A stretch of DNA of 64,000 bases, from positions 921,907 through 985,906 of the forward strand of contig NZ_JAXQNN010000002.1 in the NCBI RefSeq assembly GCF_034427455.1, in the 5' to 3' direction. The position numbers were made by a program, and so were the translations under genes. Under the pieces are notes generated by a model. It was not told the DNA's origin. It made no database searches and saw only the letters and a program-made list of their open reading frames with translations. Positions within the stretch are counted from its first letter, which is position 1. Each line of letters opens with the position of its first letter. This document shows positions 37,282-46,432 of the stretch, in pieces. The DNA comes from Jeotgalibacillus haloalkalitolerans. Lineage in GTDB: Bacteria; Bacillota; Bacilli; Bacillales; Jeotgalibacillaceae.

Positions 37282-38085
37282 TTATAAATCATAGCCGATT
37301 GATCTTAAACGATTTTTGACAAATGATTCTGCGTAGTGAAAAACTTCATCCCGTTCTGGTTCATTGAATAGTTCATGATAACATTGTGTCCACTCTTTAT
37401 ACTGAAATTCATTAAGGTTATGTGAGAGCAGCCATTTCTTCCCGACTGCCGTATCGACAAGCTTATTCTGCCCGCTTTGCATTAAGAGTAACGGGATATC
37501 AGGAAATTCGCTGTCCTCTGCCAATGTCTGTTTCATTGCAAAAAGCATTTCCCTGTACCATCTGACTGACACCCTTGATACGTAAATAGGATCCTCGAGG
37601 TCAAGCTCTATAATCTCTTCATTACGCGTAGCATCCTGCACAGTAAAGCCAAAGGTAAAGCGGTGCTCCGGCGATAACCTGTTCAGACTGCCTGAAAGCA
37701 GATGACTGAACTTTGACGGTGTATGCTCATAGGCAAAGCTTGGATTAGACAGCATTAATCCGGCAATTTCATATTTCTTTTTATACATCATTCTGACTGC
37801 GATTAAGCCGCCCAGTCCCTGCCCAAGTATAAAGATAGGCAGGTTAAATAACATTGCTGCTTCAATCCACTGGCCGACCGCCGTCTCATATTCTTTAAAA
37901 GAGTCAATATGTCCTCTTTCTGTACGCTTGACCATTCCCTGCCCCGGCAGGTCACCCATTACCACGTGATAGCCTCGCGCGCGCCACATTTCAATTAACC
38001 AGCCGTATCTGGCATGATGCTCAAGTTCCCCATGAATCATCACGATCACACCATGTGCAATTCCATCTGTTTCCCATTTCCACAC
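37282..38085 (-). CDS. ytpA: Alpha/beta hydrolase YtpA, nucleophile serine missing
   Basis: Homologue of the B. subtilis lysophospholipase YtpA linked to bacilysocin, 267 aa. The opening MWKWETDGIAHGVIVMIHG, GDLPGQGMVKRTERGHI and the C-terminal YHELFNEPERDEV are clearly YtpA. However, the nucleophile elbow reads LGQGLGGLI (about residues 94–102) where YtpA has a GHSMGG-type motif, so the catalytic Ser is Gly (codon GGA). The LVD aspartate and YHE histidine remain. Activity as a serine hydrolase is doubtful. Start is GTG 38085. Confidence 0.85.
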   Translation of the reverse strand: MWKWETDGIAHGVIVMIHGELEHHARYGWLIEMWRARGYHVVMGDLPGQGMVKRTERGHIDSFKEYETAVGQWIEAAMLFNLPIFILGQGLGGLIAVRMMYKKKYEIAGLMLSNPSFAYEHTPSKFSHLLSGSLNRLSPEHRFTFGFTVQDATRNEEIIELDLEDPIYVSRVSVRWYREMLFAMKQTLAEDSEFPDIPLLLMQSGQNKLVDTAVGKKWLLSHNLNEFQYKEWTQCYHELFNEPERDEVFHYAESFVKNRLRSIGYDL

Positions 38086-38196
38086 GACAAGAACACCTGC
38101 CTTTCAAATTCTTAGAAGTCTGTATTGTGAAGTATTCCGTGTGCCTGTGTTAAAATAAACTATATCATATTTCATATTGGACACAGGAGTGATTTG

Positions 38197-38730
38197 ATGA
38201 TTCTTTCATATAAAGGACATACCCCTTCTATTGACGAAAGTGTATACATATCAAAAACATCCACTGTATCAGGGGATGTAAAAATCGGTCCTGAATCCAG
38301 CGTCTGGCCGGGAGCTGTTATACGCGGTGACGTATCCCCGACAAGAATCGGTCAAAAAGTAAATATTCAGGATCTGTCCATGCTGCATCAGAGTCCGAAT
38401 CTTCCGCTCATCATTGAGGATGAAGTGACAATCGGGCATCAGGTAACCCTTCACAGCTGTACAATCCGGAAACACGCATTGATCGGAATGGGATCTATTA
38501 TTCTCGATGGTGCAGAAATCGGAGAAGGCGCATTTATTGGAGCCGGCAGCCTCGTCCCACCCGGCAAAAAAATTCCTGCAGGGATGATGGCATTCGGGCG
38601 CCCGGCAAAAGTTGTGCGCGAAGTGAATGAAGAAGACCGTGCTGATATGCAGCGGATTGTGAGAGAATACGCTGAAAAAGCACAGGCTTATAAAGAGGCT
38701 GAAAAACTTCATGCTGGAGATGATGTCTAA
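38197..38730 (+). CDS. ytoA: Gamma-carbonic anhydrase-like hexapeptide protein YtoA
   Basis: Left-handed beta-helix protein with hexapeptide repeats, 177 aa. The gamma-CA type histidines are seen in SMLHQSPNLP and GHQVTLHSC, with IRGDVSPTRIG before them, so zinc binding is likely. Activity of YtoA as a carbonic anhydrase is uncertain. ATG 38197 has AGGAG seven bases upstream. Divergent from ytpA; the antiporter gene starts 3 bp after its stop. Confidence 0.88.
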   Translation: MILSYKGHTPSIDESVYISKTSTVSGDVKIGPESSVWPGAVIRGDVSPTRIGQKVNIQDLSMLHQSPNLPLIIEDEVTIGHQVTLHSCTIRKHALIGMGSIILDGAEIGEGAFIGAGSLVPPGKKIPAGMMAFGRPAKVVREVNEEDRADMQRIVREYAEKAQAYKEAEKLHAGDDV

Positions 38731-38733
38731 TGA

Positions 38734-40242
38734 GTGACCACTATGCTGATTGAATCGTTTGGTAATGATTCATTCATACTCCTTACAGGCTTACTGCTGA
38801 TCACAGGTATACTGGTAGCGAAATTCTCCAATAAATGGGGGCTGCCGGCGCTTGTATTGTTTATTGTGATCGGGATGGCCGTTGGCAGTGATGGTCTTGG
38901 TATTGTTTATTTCGATGACGCCCGCGCAGCTCAGCTGATCGGGATTTTTTCACTGGTTATTATTCTTTTCGAAGGTGGTATGCAGACGAAGTGGGAAACT
39001 GTCCGCGCAGTTGCACTCCCTTCACTTTCGCTTGCTACATTCGGTGTCATCATAACTTCTGGCATTGTGGGGTATGCGGCATATTTGATATTTGATGTCA
39101 CGCTGCTCGAAGGATTACTTTTCGGTGCAATTGTCGGGTCAACAGATGCTGCTGCGGTTTTCTCGGTTTTAAAGGAACGGAATATTAAAGCCAAAATGGG
39201 TGCTACACTCGAAGCGGAGTCTGGAACGAATGATCCAATGGCCGTTTTCCTGACCTTATCATTTATTGAACTGATTTTGAATGAAAACTCCTCGATCTGG
39301 GGTTTGATTCCTTCTTTTATTCTTCAGATGGGTGCGGGTCTTGCACTCGGACTGATTCTTGGACGAATCGCTTCTTTCGCACTGAATCGGATCAAGCTTG
39401 ATTCAAGTGGACTTTATCCAATCTTTTCGGTTTCATTTGCACTATTAACTTACAGTGTTACTGCAATCATTGGCGGTAGTGGCTTTCTGGCAGTTTATGT
39501 GGCTGCATTAATTATAGGAAATAACGAATTAACGTACCGCTATTCTATTTTTCAGTTTAATGAGGGCTTCGCCTGGATGTCTCAGATCCTGATGTTTATT
39601 ATCCTTGGGCTGCTAGTCTTCCCTGGTGAACTATTCTCTGTCAACATTGTCATCAGCGGACTGATTCTTTCAGTGATTCTGATCTTTATCGCCCGGCCGA
39701 TTGCAGTTTTCTTATCAGTTGCAGGAATGAAATATAAAATGAAGGAAAGAATCTTCATTTCATGGGCCGGCTTAAGAGGGGCAGTCCCAATCGTTCTGGC
39801 AACATTCCCTGTCGTGGCAGGTCTTGAGAACGGTCAGCTTTTCTTTAATGTAGTATTCTTTATCGTCCTGACGTCTACATTACTTCAGGGCTCTACCATT
39901 TCTTATGTAGCAAAAAAGCTTGACCTTGTCGGACCGAAGAAAGATACGCCTCACCATTCTCTGGAGCTCATTTCGATTGGTAAAGCCAATGCGGAAATGA
40001 TCCAGTTCCATACGAATAGAGACGTGGAAATCGTCGGGAAAAAGCTGAAGGATTTGGAATTCCCGCATCAGGCGACGATTAGTGCAATCGTGCGTAACGA
40101 TCAGCTGATTAGCCCCTATGGTGAAACTCAGATCAAAGCTGGAGATTTCCTGTATATTCTTGTGAATACAAAGCATAAGGACGAAGTGAAGAGACTGCTT
40201 GAAGAGAAAAAGAAAAAGCCGCAGGACGCTGCCGGTAAATAA
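38734..40242 (+). CDS. Potassium/proton antiporter (CPA1) with TrkA-C domain
   Basis: Monovalent cation/proton antiporter, 502 aa. Residues about 10–385 form 12–13 helices with the ion-site motif VGSTDAAAVFSVLK near residue 135 and WAGLRGAVPIVLATFP near 345. Residues about 400–485 form a cytosolic TrkA-C (RCK-C) domain, seen in NhaP2/CvrA-type K+/H+ antiporters. The GTG start at 38734 is coupled to the ytoA stop; an ATG three codons later is also possible. Position between ytoA and topB is not the B. subtilis order. Confidence 0.88.
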   Translation: MTTMLIESFGNDSFILLTGLLLITGILVAKFSNKWGLPALVLFIVIGMAVGSDGLGIVYFDDARAAQLIGIFSLVIILFEGGMQTKWETVRAVALPSLSLATFGVIITSGIVGYAAYLIFDVTLLEGLLFGAIVGSTDAAAVFSVLKERNIKAKMGATLEAESGTNDPMAVFLTLSFIELILNENSSIWGLIPSFILQMGAGLALGLILGRIASFALNRIKLDSSGLYPIFSVSFALLTYSVTAIIGGSGFLAVYVAALIIGNNELTYRYSIFQFNEGFAWMSQILMFIILGLLVFPGELFSVNIVISGLILSVILIFIARPIAVFLSVAGMKYKMKERIFISWAGLRGAVPIVLATFPVVAGLENGQLFFNVVFFIVLTSTLLQGSTISYVAKKLDLVGPKKDTPHHSLELISIGKANAEMIQFHTNRDVEIVGKKLKDLEFPHQATISAIVRNDQLISPYGETQIKAGDFLYILVNTKHKDEVKRLLEEKKKKPQDAAGK

Positions 40243-40245
40243 AAG

Positions 40246-40278
40246 TAAAAGGCTGGGACAAACGTTTCAGCCTTTTAA
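40246..40278 (+). terminator. Terminator after the antiporter, abutting repeat R9
   Basis: AAAAGGCTG(ggacaaacgttt)CAGCCTTTT hairpin followed by repeat R9, the same arrangement as before R3 and R11. Confidence 0.8.
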
Positions 40279-40279
40279 A

Positions 40280-40405
40280 ATCGTTTCGCTGCACTTCAGG
40301 CGGACGCTTTCCGGACGGAGGTCGCTAAGCCTCCTCGCCTTCGGCTGCGGGGTCTCAGCTTCCCTCTATTCGTCCCGGAGTCGCCGCCTTACGCTCCGCT
40401 ACACT
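40280..40405. repeat. GC-rich intergenic repeat, copy R9 (type A)
   Basis: About 126 bp, TCGTTTCGCTGCACTTCAGG to CGCTCCGCTACACT, aligning closely with R3 and R11. It contains GGCGGACGCTTTCCGGACGG and CGTCCCGGAGTCGCCGCC. Convergent intergenic between the antiporter and topB. Confidence 0.88.
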
Positions 40406-40463
40406 AAATGTACTTTCAATAAAAAAAGTTAGTCACCTATTATCTTTTTGCCATACTCGCTTT

Positions 40464-42572
40464 TTACTTAAACTCCATTTCAATCTTCCCATCCTTTAAC
40501 ACCAGACGGGCACTGAATGTTTTACCTGCTTTACTTTTAAATCCTTTGATCATCCCGGTCTTTCCTTTTTCACAAAGCGCCTTGATCTGCGCATCCGAGA
40601 TTTTCTTTTTCAAGAGCATTTTAGGCAGCGTCTGTCTGCATCCCTGCTTGTAATCACTGCACCCAAAGAAGCCGCCTTTATCCACCATGACGCCTTTTTT
40701 GCACCTTGGACAAACAGGCATGACAGAGGATTTTTTCTGAGCGCTTCCCGCAACGGCTTTGACATTTCCCATCTGTTTGGGCGCTTCTGTAATCATATGC
40801 TGAATGAATTTTGCGATATTGTTTAAAAAGGCTTCCTGGCTACCTTCTTTTCTGCCGATCTTTTTTAAATACGTTTCCCATCTCGCCGTCATTTCAGGAC
40901 TGCTTAACAGCGTTCCTCCAATGACCTGACAGAGCGTGACACCTTTGTCTGTGACTGAAACTGTATTTTTTGTCACCTTAATATACTGCTGCTTTTTTAA
41001 CGTATCAATAATAGAAGCACGGGTCGCCTCTGTGCCGATTCCTTCAACTTCCTTCAGCATTGCCTGATCCTGTTCATCTTCAAGCATTTTGCCGGCCGTT
41101 TTCATCATCGTGATGAGCTGACCCTCTGTGTACGGTTTAGGCGGCTTTGTCATATCATCTTTAATATTCACAACTGATGCGATTACATCACCTGTTTTAA
41201 GCGCAGGGAGGATCGTATCTTTTTTCTCCTTTTCGCTGAACAGCTCTTTCCAGCCGCGCTTTTTCTCAACTGTTCCTTTCACGCTGAAAATGAGTCCCTG
41301 GATATCTACATCAATCTGCGTTTCTTCATAATGATAATCATCATGGAACATTGCAAGGGTGCTGCCGAGAATTTCGTTATAAATGTTTTTTTCCATTGGC
41401 TTCAGTTTTTCAATTCTGTCGGTCGTCAGCACTTTTTTAGTTGGAATAATCGCATAGTGCTCCTGTACTTTGCTGTCCTGTACATACTTCGGCCGCGGCT
41501 TCGGGTGAGCTGTTTCAAAAGATGTCCCTGCTGCAGCTTTCATAGCGTCAAGCTGACCGGATAAATAACGGAATTCACTCATCGTGATGAACTGACAATC
41601 TGTACGCGGGTAGGATACCAGCTTTTTTTCATACAGATCCTGCACCGTTTTCAGTACGTTGGATGGACTGTATTTATAGCGTCTGTTCATTTTTGCCTGC
41701 AGTGATGACAGACTGTGCAGACTCGGCGCCTGCATCTTCTTCAGCTTTTTCTCCGCTTTTACGACTGTCCCTTTAGTTTCAGCATTATTTTCGATCCCAT
41801 GCTGCTTCAGCGTATCTTCTGCTTCTTCTCTCTTTTTAAAAGTGGTTTTATGCTTTGTCTGAAAAGCCTTTCCACTCTCTTTATGGTCCGCAATCAGCTG
41901 AAAGAACGGTTCAGGCTTAAAGTTTTCAATCTCATGCTGCCTCTGCCAGATCATATATAAAGTCGGCGTCTGAACACGCCCGAGACTGAATGGACCATCT
42001 ACCCCTTTTTCCTGTAAAAGCAATGTGTAAAGCCTTGAGATATTCATTCCGACCAGCCAGTCACTGACCTGTCTCGTCTGCGCTTCATCATATAGTGAAA
42101 GATAATCTTCACCATTACGCAGCTCCTGAAACCCTTTTCTGATCACATCTTTTTCAAGCGAGTTAATCCATAAACGCTTTGTCGGCTTATGCATCATTCC
42201 TGCCTGCTCAATAATGGACCTTGCAATATTCTCCCCTTCTCTGTCACTGTCAGTCGCTACAACAATCTGATCTGCTTTTCTGAGAAGTCCTTTGACAATA
42301 TTGAATTGTGCACGCTTTGCGTATGGCACTGTAAACTTAAATTCTTCCGGAATCATCGGCAGCGTATCAAGCTTCCACCGCTTCCACTCAGGCTTGTACT
42401 TCTGAGGTTCCTCTAATGAAACTAAATGACCGAATCCCCATGTAATAGCCGCTCCGCCCGGGAACAATGGATCTTCAATATGAAAATAGCCATCTGTTTT
42501 TCTGGATGTGTGAAAAGCATCTGCATAGCTTTTTGCCTGTGAAGGTTTTTCTGCGAGAATGACTGTAAACAA
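40464..42572 (-). CDS. topB: DNA topoisomerase III
   Basis: Type IA topoisomerase, 702 aa, relaxing and decatenating DNA through a single-strand break. TOPRIM domain with ILAEKPSQAKSYADAF and ATDSDREGENIA (about residues 5–120); catalytic Tyr in VSYPRTDCQFI near residue 315. The C-terminus has a CPRCKKGVMVDKGG–C–C zinc-ribbon-like motif (about 615–650). The start is TTG at 42572 preceded by AGGAGG. A 21-bp-period array lies about 115 bp upstream. Confidence 0.95.
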   Translation of the reverse strand: MFTVILAEKPSQAKSYADAFHTSRKTDGYFHIEDPLFPGGAAITWGFGHLVSLEEPQKYKPEWKRWKLDTLPMIPEEFKFTVPYAKRAQFNIVKGLLRKADQIVVATDSDREGENIARSIIEQAGMMHKPTKRLWINSLEKDVIRKGFQELRNGEDYLSLYDEAQTRQVSDWLVGMNISRLYTLLLQEKGVDGPFSLGRVQTPTLYMIWQRQHEIENFKPEPFFQLIADHKESGKAFQTKHKTTFKKREEAEDTLKQHGIENNAETKGTVVKAEKKLKKMQAPSLHSLSSLQAKMNRRYKYSPSNVLKTVQDLYEKKLVSYPRTDCQFITMSEFRYLSGQLDAMKAAAGTSFETAHPKPRPKYVQDSKVQEHYAIIPTKKVLTTDRIEKLKPMEKNIYNEILGSTLAMFHDDYHYEETQIDVDIQGLIFSVKGTVEKKRGWKELFSEKEKKDTILPALKTGDVIASVVNIKDDMTKPPKPYTEGQLITMMKTAGKMLEDEQDQAMLKEVEGIGTEATRASIIDTLKKQQYIKVTKNTVSVTDKGVTLCQVIGGTLLSSPEMTARWETYLKKIGRKEGSQEAFLNNIAKFIQHMITEAPKQMGNVKAVAGSAQKKSSVMPVCPRCKKGVMVDKGGFFGCSDYKQGCRQTLPKMLLKKKISDAQIKALCEKGKTGMIKGFKSKAGKTFSARLVLKDGKIEMEFK

Positions 42573-42686
42573 AGGAATTCCTCCTAGTATTGGTCCGAAG
42601 CATCAATCGGGGATTTGTGTTCTTATCATATCATGGGACGGGTGAGATGGCGAACACTTATTCTGGGGTGTGGTTCGTGAGGGGAG

Positions 42687-42812
42687 GTTCGGAGAATGAT
42701 TGTCGATGTTCGGAGATTACATGCCGGTGTTCAAAGAATAACAGGAGGTGTTCGGAGAAAAAACGGGGTGGTTCAAAGAATATCACGCCTTGTTCTTAGA
42801 AAAGTGAAATTT
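42687..42812. repeat. 21-bp-period degenerate array 3 (six exact units)
   Basis: GTTCGGAGA, GTTCGGAGA, GTTCAAAGA, GTTCGGAGA, GTTCAAAGA and GTTCTTAGA start at 42687, 42708, 42729, 42750, 42771 and 42792, exactly 21 bp apart. Each 9-bp core is followed by 12 variable bases (for example ATGATTGTCGAT, TTACATGCCGGT, AAAAACGGGGTG). It lies upstream of topB and beyond the metK terminator. Two plus-strand frames are open through it, but no ribosome site supports translation. Confidence 0.88.
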
Positions 42813-42833
42813 GACCTATGCCCAATCAACAAA

Positions 42834-42869
42834 AAATCCGGAATATATCACAAAAGATATATTCCGGAC
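42834..42869 (-). terminator. Terminator after metK
   Basis: TCCGGAATATATC pairs perfectly with GATATATTCCGGA on the minus strand, followed by TTTTTTG. Confidence 0.9.
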
Positions 42870-42883
42870 GGTTGTTATTAATA

Positions 42884-44083
42884 TTATACGTTAGCGTCTT
42901 TCTTCAGCGCATCTGCTTTGTCTGTTCTTTCCCATGGAAGGTCAAGATCATTACGGCCGAAGTGTCCGTAAGCAGCTGTCTGCTTGTAGATCGGGCGGCG
43001 AAGGTCAAGCATTTTAATAATGCCTGCAGGACGAAGGTCAAAGTGATTACGGATCAGCTCAACCAGTGTATCCTCTTCCACTTTACCGGTACCGAACGTG
43101 TTAACAGAAATTGATACAGGCTGCGCTACGCCGATTGCGTATGCAAGCTGTACTTCACATTTATCAGCAAGGCCTGCTGCAACAATGTTCTTTGCAACAT
43201 AACGTGCAGCATAAGCACCTGAACGGTCAACTTTAGTTGCATCCTTACCTGAGAATGCACCGCCGCCGTGGCGTGCATATCCACCGTAAGTATCTACGAT
43301 GATCTTACGGCCAGTCAGACCAGCATCTCCCTGAGGTCCGCCGATTACAAAGCGTCCAGTCGGGTTGATGAAGTATTTAGTCTCTTCATCAATTAATTCT
43401 GCCGGTACCACGTGATTGATCACGTGCTCCTTCAGGTTACGCTGAATACGCTCAAGACTGACTTCCGGGTGGTGCTGTGTTGAAATAACAATTGTATCTA
43501 CGCGAACCGGCTTGTCATTTTCATCATATTCAACTGTTACCTGTGTCTTACCATCAGGACGAAGGTAAGGAAGGATATCTTCTTTACGTACTTCAGTCAG
43601 ACGGCGTGACAGTTTATGTGCAAGTGAAATTGGCAGTGGCATCAATTCAGCTGTTTCGTTATTTGCATAACCGAACATAAGCCCCTGGTCGCCGGCACCG
43701 ATTGATTCGATTTCAGCGTCAGTCATTTGGCTTTCACGGTCTTCAAGCGCACGGTCAACTCCTGCAGCGATGTCAGGTGACTGCTCATCAATAGAAGTTA
43801 ATACTGCACAAGTATCCGCATCAAAACCGTATTTAGCACGTGTATAACCGATTTCCTTGATCGTCTCACGCACGATCTTAGGGATATCTACATAAGTAGA
43901 AGTTGAGATTTCTCCCGCTACCAGAACAAGTCCGGTTGTAACAGAAGTTTCGCACGCCACGCGGGCATTCGGATCATCCTTCAGAATTGCATCAAGAATT
44001 GAATCAGAAATCTGATCACAGATTTTATCCGGATGTCCCTCAGTTACGGACTCGGATGTAAATAAACGACGTTTAACAGACAT
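42884..44083 (-). CDS. metK: S-adenosylmethionine synthetase
   Basis: MetK makes SAM from methionine and ATP; 399 aa. [16 protein letters not shown] at the N-terminus, [12 protein letters not shown] (near 118) and [20 protein letters not shown] (near 255) are invariant. ATG 44083 follows AAGGAGGAG; a longer frame of 14 codons was rejected. Preceded by a SAM riboswitch, so expression falls when SAM is abundant. In B. subtilis asnB and ytnA lie next to metK; here topB and the antiporter do. Confidence 0.97.
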   Translation of the reverse strand: MSVKRRLFTSESVTEGHPDKICDQISDSILDAILKDDPNARVACETSVTTGLVLVAGEISTSTYVDIPKIVRETIKEIGYTRAKYGFDADTCAVLTSIDEQSPDIAAGVDRALEDRESQMTDAEIESIGAGDQGLMFGYANNETAELMPLPISLAHKLSRRLTEVRKEDILPYLRPDGKTQVTVEYDENDKPVRVDTIVISTQHHPEVSLERIQRNLKEHVINHVVPAELIDEETKYFINPTGRFVIGGPQGDAGLTGRKIIVDTYGGYARHGGGAFSGKDATKVDRSGAYAARYVAKNIVAAGLADKCEVQLAYAIGVAQPVSISVNTFGTGKVEEDTLVELIRNHFDLRPAGIIKMLDLRRPIYKQTAAYGHFGRNDLDLPWERTDKADALKKDANV

Positions 44084-44182
44084 ATAAGTCTCCTCCTTGT
44101 GAAGCAAATAGTCGACGGTACTCATTACCCTTAGAGATCGAACGTTAACCTACCAGATCATCCAAGTTTCGGCTAAAAATAA

Positions 44183-44223
44183 AAGAAACCTCTCCCCAAT
44201 TACATGTTTGAGGAAAGGTTCAT
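44183..44223 (-). terminator. SAM-riboswitch-controlled terminator of metK
   Basis: GAACCTTTCC pairs with GGAGAGGTTTC on the minus strand, then TTTTATTTTT. Confidence 0.88.
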
Positions 44224-44385
44224 AATCAGTTCGCCTTTCACTCTTATCGTTCAAGACAAAAGTCTTGCTCCAGGTTAGCACCTTCGCTCTAAATTGTTGG
44301 ACCGCAAAAGCATCATGCTTTTTTGCAGAGCAGGTTGCTGGGTTTCATAGGGCCTGTCCCTCCACCAGCTCGGGATAAGAGTATC
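44183..44385 (-). promoter_or_regulatory. SAM-I (S-box) riboswitch of metK
   Basis: The minus-strand RNA has CTCTTATCCCGAGC (P1/P2 5' side), GGTGGAGGGACAGGCCC, GATGAAACCCAGCAACC-type core (here TATGAAACCCAGCAACC), AAGGTGCTAACC and closes with GATAAGAG pairing to CTCTTATC. These are the conserved S-box elements. SAM binding would favour the downstream terminator. Confidence 0.95.
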
Positions 44386-44398
44386 CGTTCAAAAAACT

Positions 44399-44427
44399 AT
44401 CATACGGAAATGCATGTCCAATGTCAA
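44399..44427 (-). promoter_or_regulatory. SigA promoter for metK
   Basis: TTGACA and TATGAT on the minus strand with 17-bp spacing, just upstream of the S-box leader. Confidence 0.8.
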
Positions 44428-44488
44428 TCATAATATACAATTATAGATAATAAGTTAGTTTCTACATAAATGTATCTTAGTATCAGCA

Positions 44489-44615
44489 GCGTTGATCGCA
44501 GTGGAAGGCGGCGACTCCGGGACGATTAGTTGGAAGCTGAGACCCCGCAGCCGTAGGCGAGGAGGCTCAGCAACAACCGTCCGGAAAGCGTCCGCCTGAA
44601 ACGGAGATCAGACGC
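44489..44615. repeat. GC-rich intergenic repeat, copy R10 (type A, inverted)
   Basis: About 127 bp in opposite orientation to R3/R9/R11 (GGCGGCGACTCCGGGACGA ... CCGGAAAGCGTCCGCCTGAA). Near-perfect arms GCGTTGATC (44489–44497) and GATCAGACGC (44606–44615) flank it. Lies between divergent metK and pckA. Confidence 0.85.
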
Positions 44616-44670
44616 CAAAATTCTAAATCCAAACAATTTAAGAATTTTTAACGAAATCACCAATTAGTAT

Positions 44671-44698
44671 AGACTATTAATTTGAATGTGTTATACTA
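44671..44698 (+). promoter_or_regulatory. pckA promoter with CcpN-like operator
   Basis: TAGACT and TATACT are 16 bp apart. TGTGTTATACT at 44688–44698 fits the published CcpN box TRTGHYATAYW at every position and overlaps the -10. CcpN represses pckA in B. subtilis on glycolytic carbon, so similar control is expected; the regulator gene is not in this window. Confidence 0.72.
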
Positions 44699-44743
44699 AT
44701 TTCGAACAAAGGTGAATGACTTACTGAAAAGGTGGGAGATAAC

Positions 44744-46336
44744 ATGACAACAATCCGAAACACTTCAGAATTAAAAGAACTATTAATGAGCGAACGCGTG
44801 AATAAAAACCTTTCTGTACCTCAATTAGTGGAAAAAGTATTAATGAGAGAAGAAGGTACATTAACTTCTACCGGTGCTGTGAAAGCAGAAACCGGAACTT
44901 ATACAGGCCGCTCACCTAAAGATAAATTTATTGTAGATGAGCCTTCTGTGCGCGACAAAATTGACTGGGGTAAAGTCAATCAGCCGATCTCTGAGGATTC
45001 ATTTGACCGTTTATATACAAAAGTGCTGAATCACCTCGGTGAAAAAGAAGAAGTATTTGTGTTTGAAGGATTTGCAGGAGCTGACGCTGCTTCCCGCCTT
45101 CCGATCCGTGTCGTAAATGAGCGTGCATGGCATAACCTTTTTGCTCACCAGCTGTTTATCAGACCTGAAAAAGGTGAAGCCTGGACCAGCCAAAATGAGT
45201 CGCCATTTACAATTTTATCGGCTCCATCATTAAAAGCAGATCCTCAAACAGATGGAACGAATTCAGAAACGTTTATCGTTGTATCGTTTGAACAGAGAAC
45301 GATTTTAATTGGCGGAACTGAATATGCAGGTGAGATGAAAAAATCAATATTCTCAGTCATGAATTACCTGCTGCCTCAAAATGATATCCTGCCGATGCAC
45401 TGTTCTGCAAATGTTGGTGCTGAAGGCGATGTTGCATTGTTCTTCGGACTTTCAGGAACTGGTAAAACAACGCTGTCTGCAGATGCTGACCGTAAGCTCA
45501 TTGGGGATGATGAGCACGGCTGGTCTGATAATGGCGTATTCAATATTGAAGGCGGATGCTACGCGAAATGTATTAACCTTTCACAGGAAAAGGAGCCACA
45601 GATCTTTGATGCAATCCGCTTTGGTTCAGTACTTGAAAATGTTGTACTTGACCCTGAAACACATGAAGCGGACTATGATGATTCATCACTGACTGAAAAT
45701 ACACGTGCAGCCTATCCACTGCAGGCGATGAGAAATATCGTGGATCCGAGCAGAGCCGGTCACCCGAATACGATTGTATTCCTGACTGCTGATGCATTTG
45801 GCGTATTGCCTCCAATCGCCAAACTGACAAAAGAACAGGCGATGTACCACTTCCTGAGCGGCTATACATCTAAGCTTGCAGGTACTGAAAGAGGTATTAC
45901 TGAACCGGAAGCAACGTTCTCAACGTGCTTCGGATCTCCTTTCCTGCCACTTGAGCCGACAGTATACGCTGAAATGCTCGGTAAAAAGCTTGAAGAGCAC
46001 GATGCTGAAGTATACCTAGTGAATACAGGATGGACTGGCGGAGCATATGGCACTGGTTCTCGTATGAAGCTTGCCTACACAAGAGCCATGGTCAGAGCTG
46101 CACTACACGGTGAACTGGCAAACGCTGAAACAGCTAAGAATGGGCTGTTCGGACTTGAAACACCGCTTCACGTACCTGGTGTGCCTGATGATGTGCTGCA
46201 GCCACGATTTGCATGGAAGAATGAAAGTGAATACGAAGAAAAAGCGATGGAACTTGCAATGAAATTTAAAGAGAACTTTAAGAAGTTCACAAGCGTGGAT
46301 GAGCGAATCGCCAAACTTGGTGGTCCAGTCGTATAA
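44744..46336 (+). CDS. pckA: Phosphoenolpyruvate carboxykinase (ATP)
   Basis: Gluconeogenic enzyme forming PEP from oxaloacetate and ATP, 530 aa. Kinase-1 loop is [13 protein letters not shown] (about 240–252), kinase-2 is LIGDDEHGW, and GGCYAKCI plus the N-terminal [11 protein letters not shown] (oxaloacetate binding) are present. ATG 44744 is chosen since AGGTGGGAG precedes it; four further codons upstream lie within that site. Monocistronic with its own terminator. Confidence 0.96.
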   Translation: MTTIRNTSELKELLMSERVNKNLSVPQLVEKVLMREEGTLTSTGAVKAETGTYTGRSPKDKFIVDEPSVRDKIDWGKVNQPISEDSFDRLYTKVLNHLGEKEEVFVFEGFAGADAASRLPIRVVNERAWHNLFAHQLFIRPEKGEAWTSQNESPFTILSAPSLKADPQTDGTNSETFIVVSFEQRTILIGGTEYAGEMKKSIFSVMNYLLPQNDILPMHCSANVGAEGDVALFFGLSGTGKTTLSADADRKLIGDDEHGWSDNGVFNIEGGCYAKCINLSQEKEPQIFDAIRFGSVLENVVLDPETHEADYDDSSLTENTRAAYPLQAMRNIVDPSRAGHPNTIVFLTADAFGVLPPIAKLTKEQAMYHFLSGYTSKLAGTERGITEPEATFSTCFGSPFLPLEPTVYAEMLGKKLEEHDAEVYLVNTGWTGGAYGTGSRMKLAYTRAMVRAALHGELANAETAKNGLFGLETPLHVPGVPDDVLQPRFAWKNESEYEEKAMELAMKFKENFKKFTSVDERIAKLGGPVV

Positions 46337-46339
46337 TTC

Positions 46340-46374
46340 AAAAAAGATGAGACACTTTTGTCTCATCTTTTTTT
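46340..46374 (+). terminator. Terminator after pckA
   Basis: AAAAGATGAGAC pairs with GTCTCATCTTTT, then TTTATT. It is followed by CGTTTCACTGCGCTTCA, the first 17 bases of the type A repeat, as a solo remnant. Confidence 0.88.
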
Positions 46375-46432
46375 ATTCGTTTCACTGCGCTTCACTATGA
46401 TATCTTTTATTTAATTCGCATTATAATAATAA

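Noticed and set aside
38269..38712. 147-codon minus-strand frame opposite ytoA
   Set aside because: Shadow of the hexapeptide-repeat gene; no start signal and no family resemblance.
42687..42812. CRISPR array
   Set aside because: Repeat part 9 bp and spacers 12 bp are far below CRISPR sizes, and no cas genes are nearby.
42590..42881. Open plus-strand frames across array 3 with heptapeptide-like repeats (VRR.., CSE..)
   Set aside because: Two different frames are open through the same units, there is no ribosome site, and the 12-base spacers show no codon bias. The 21-bp period alone creates apparent heptads.
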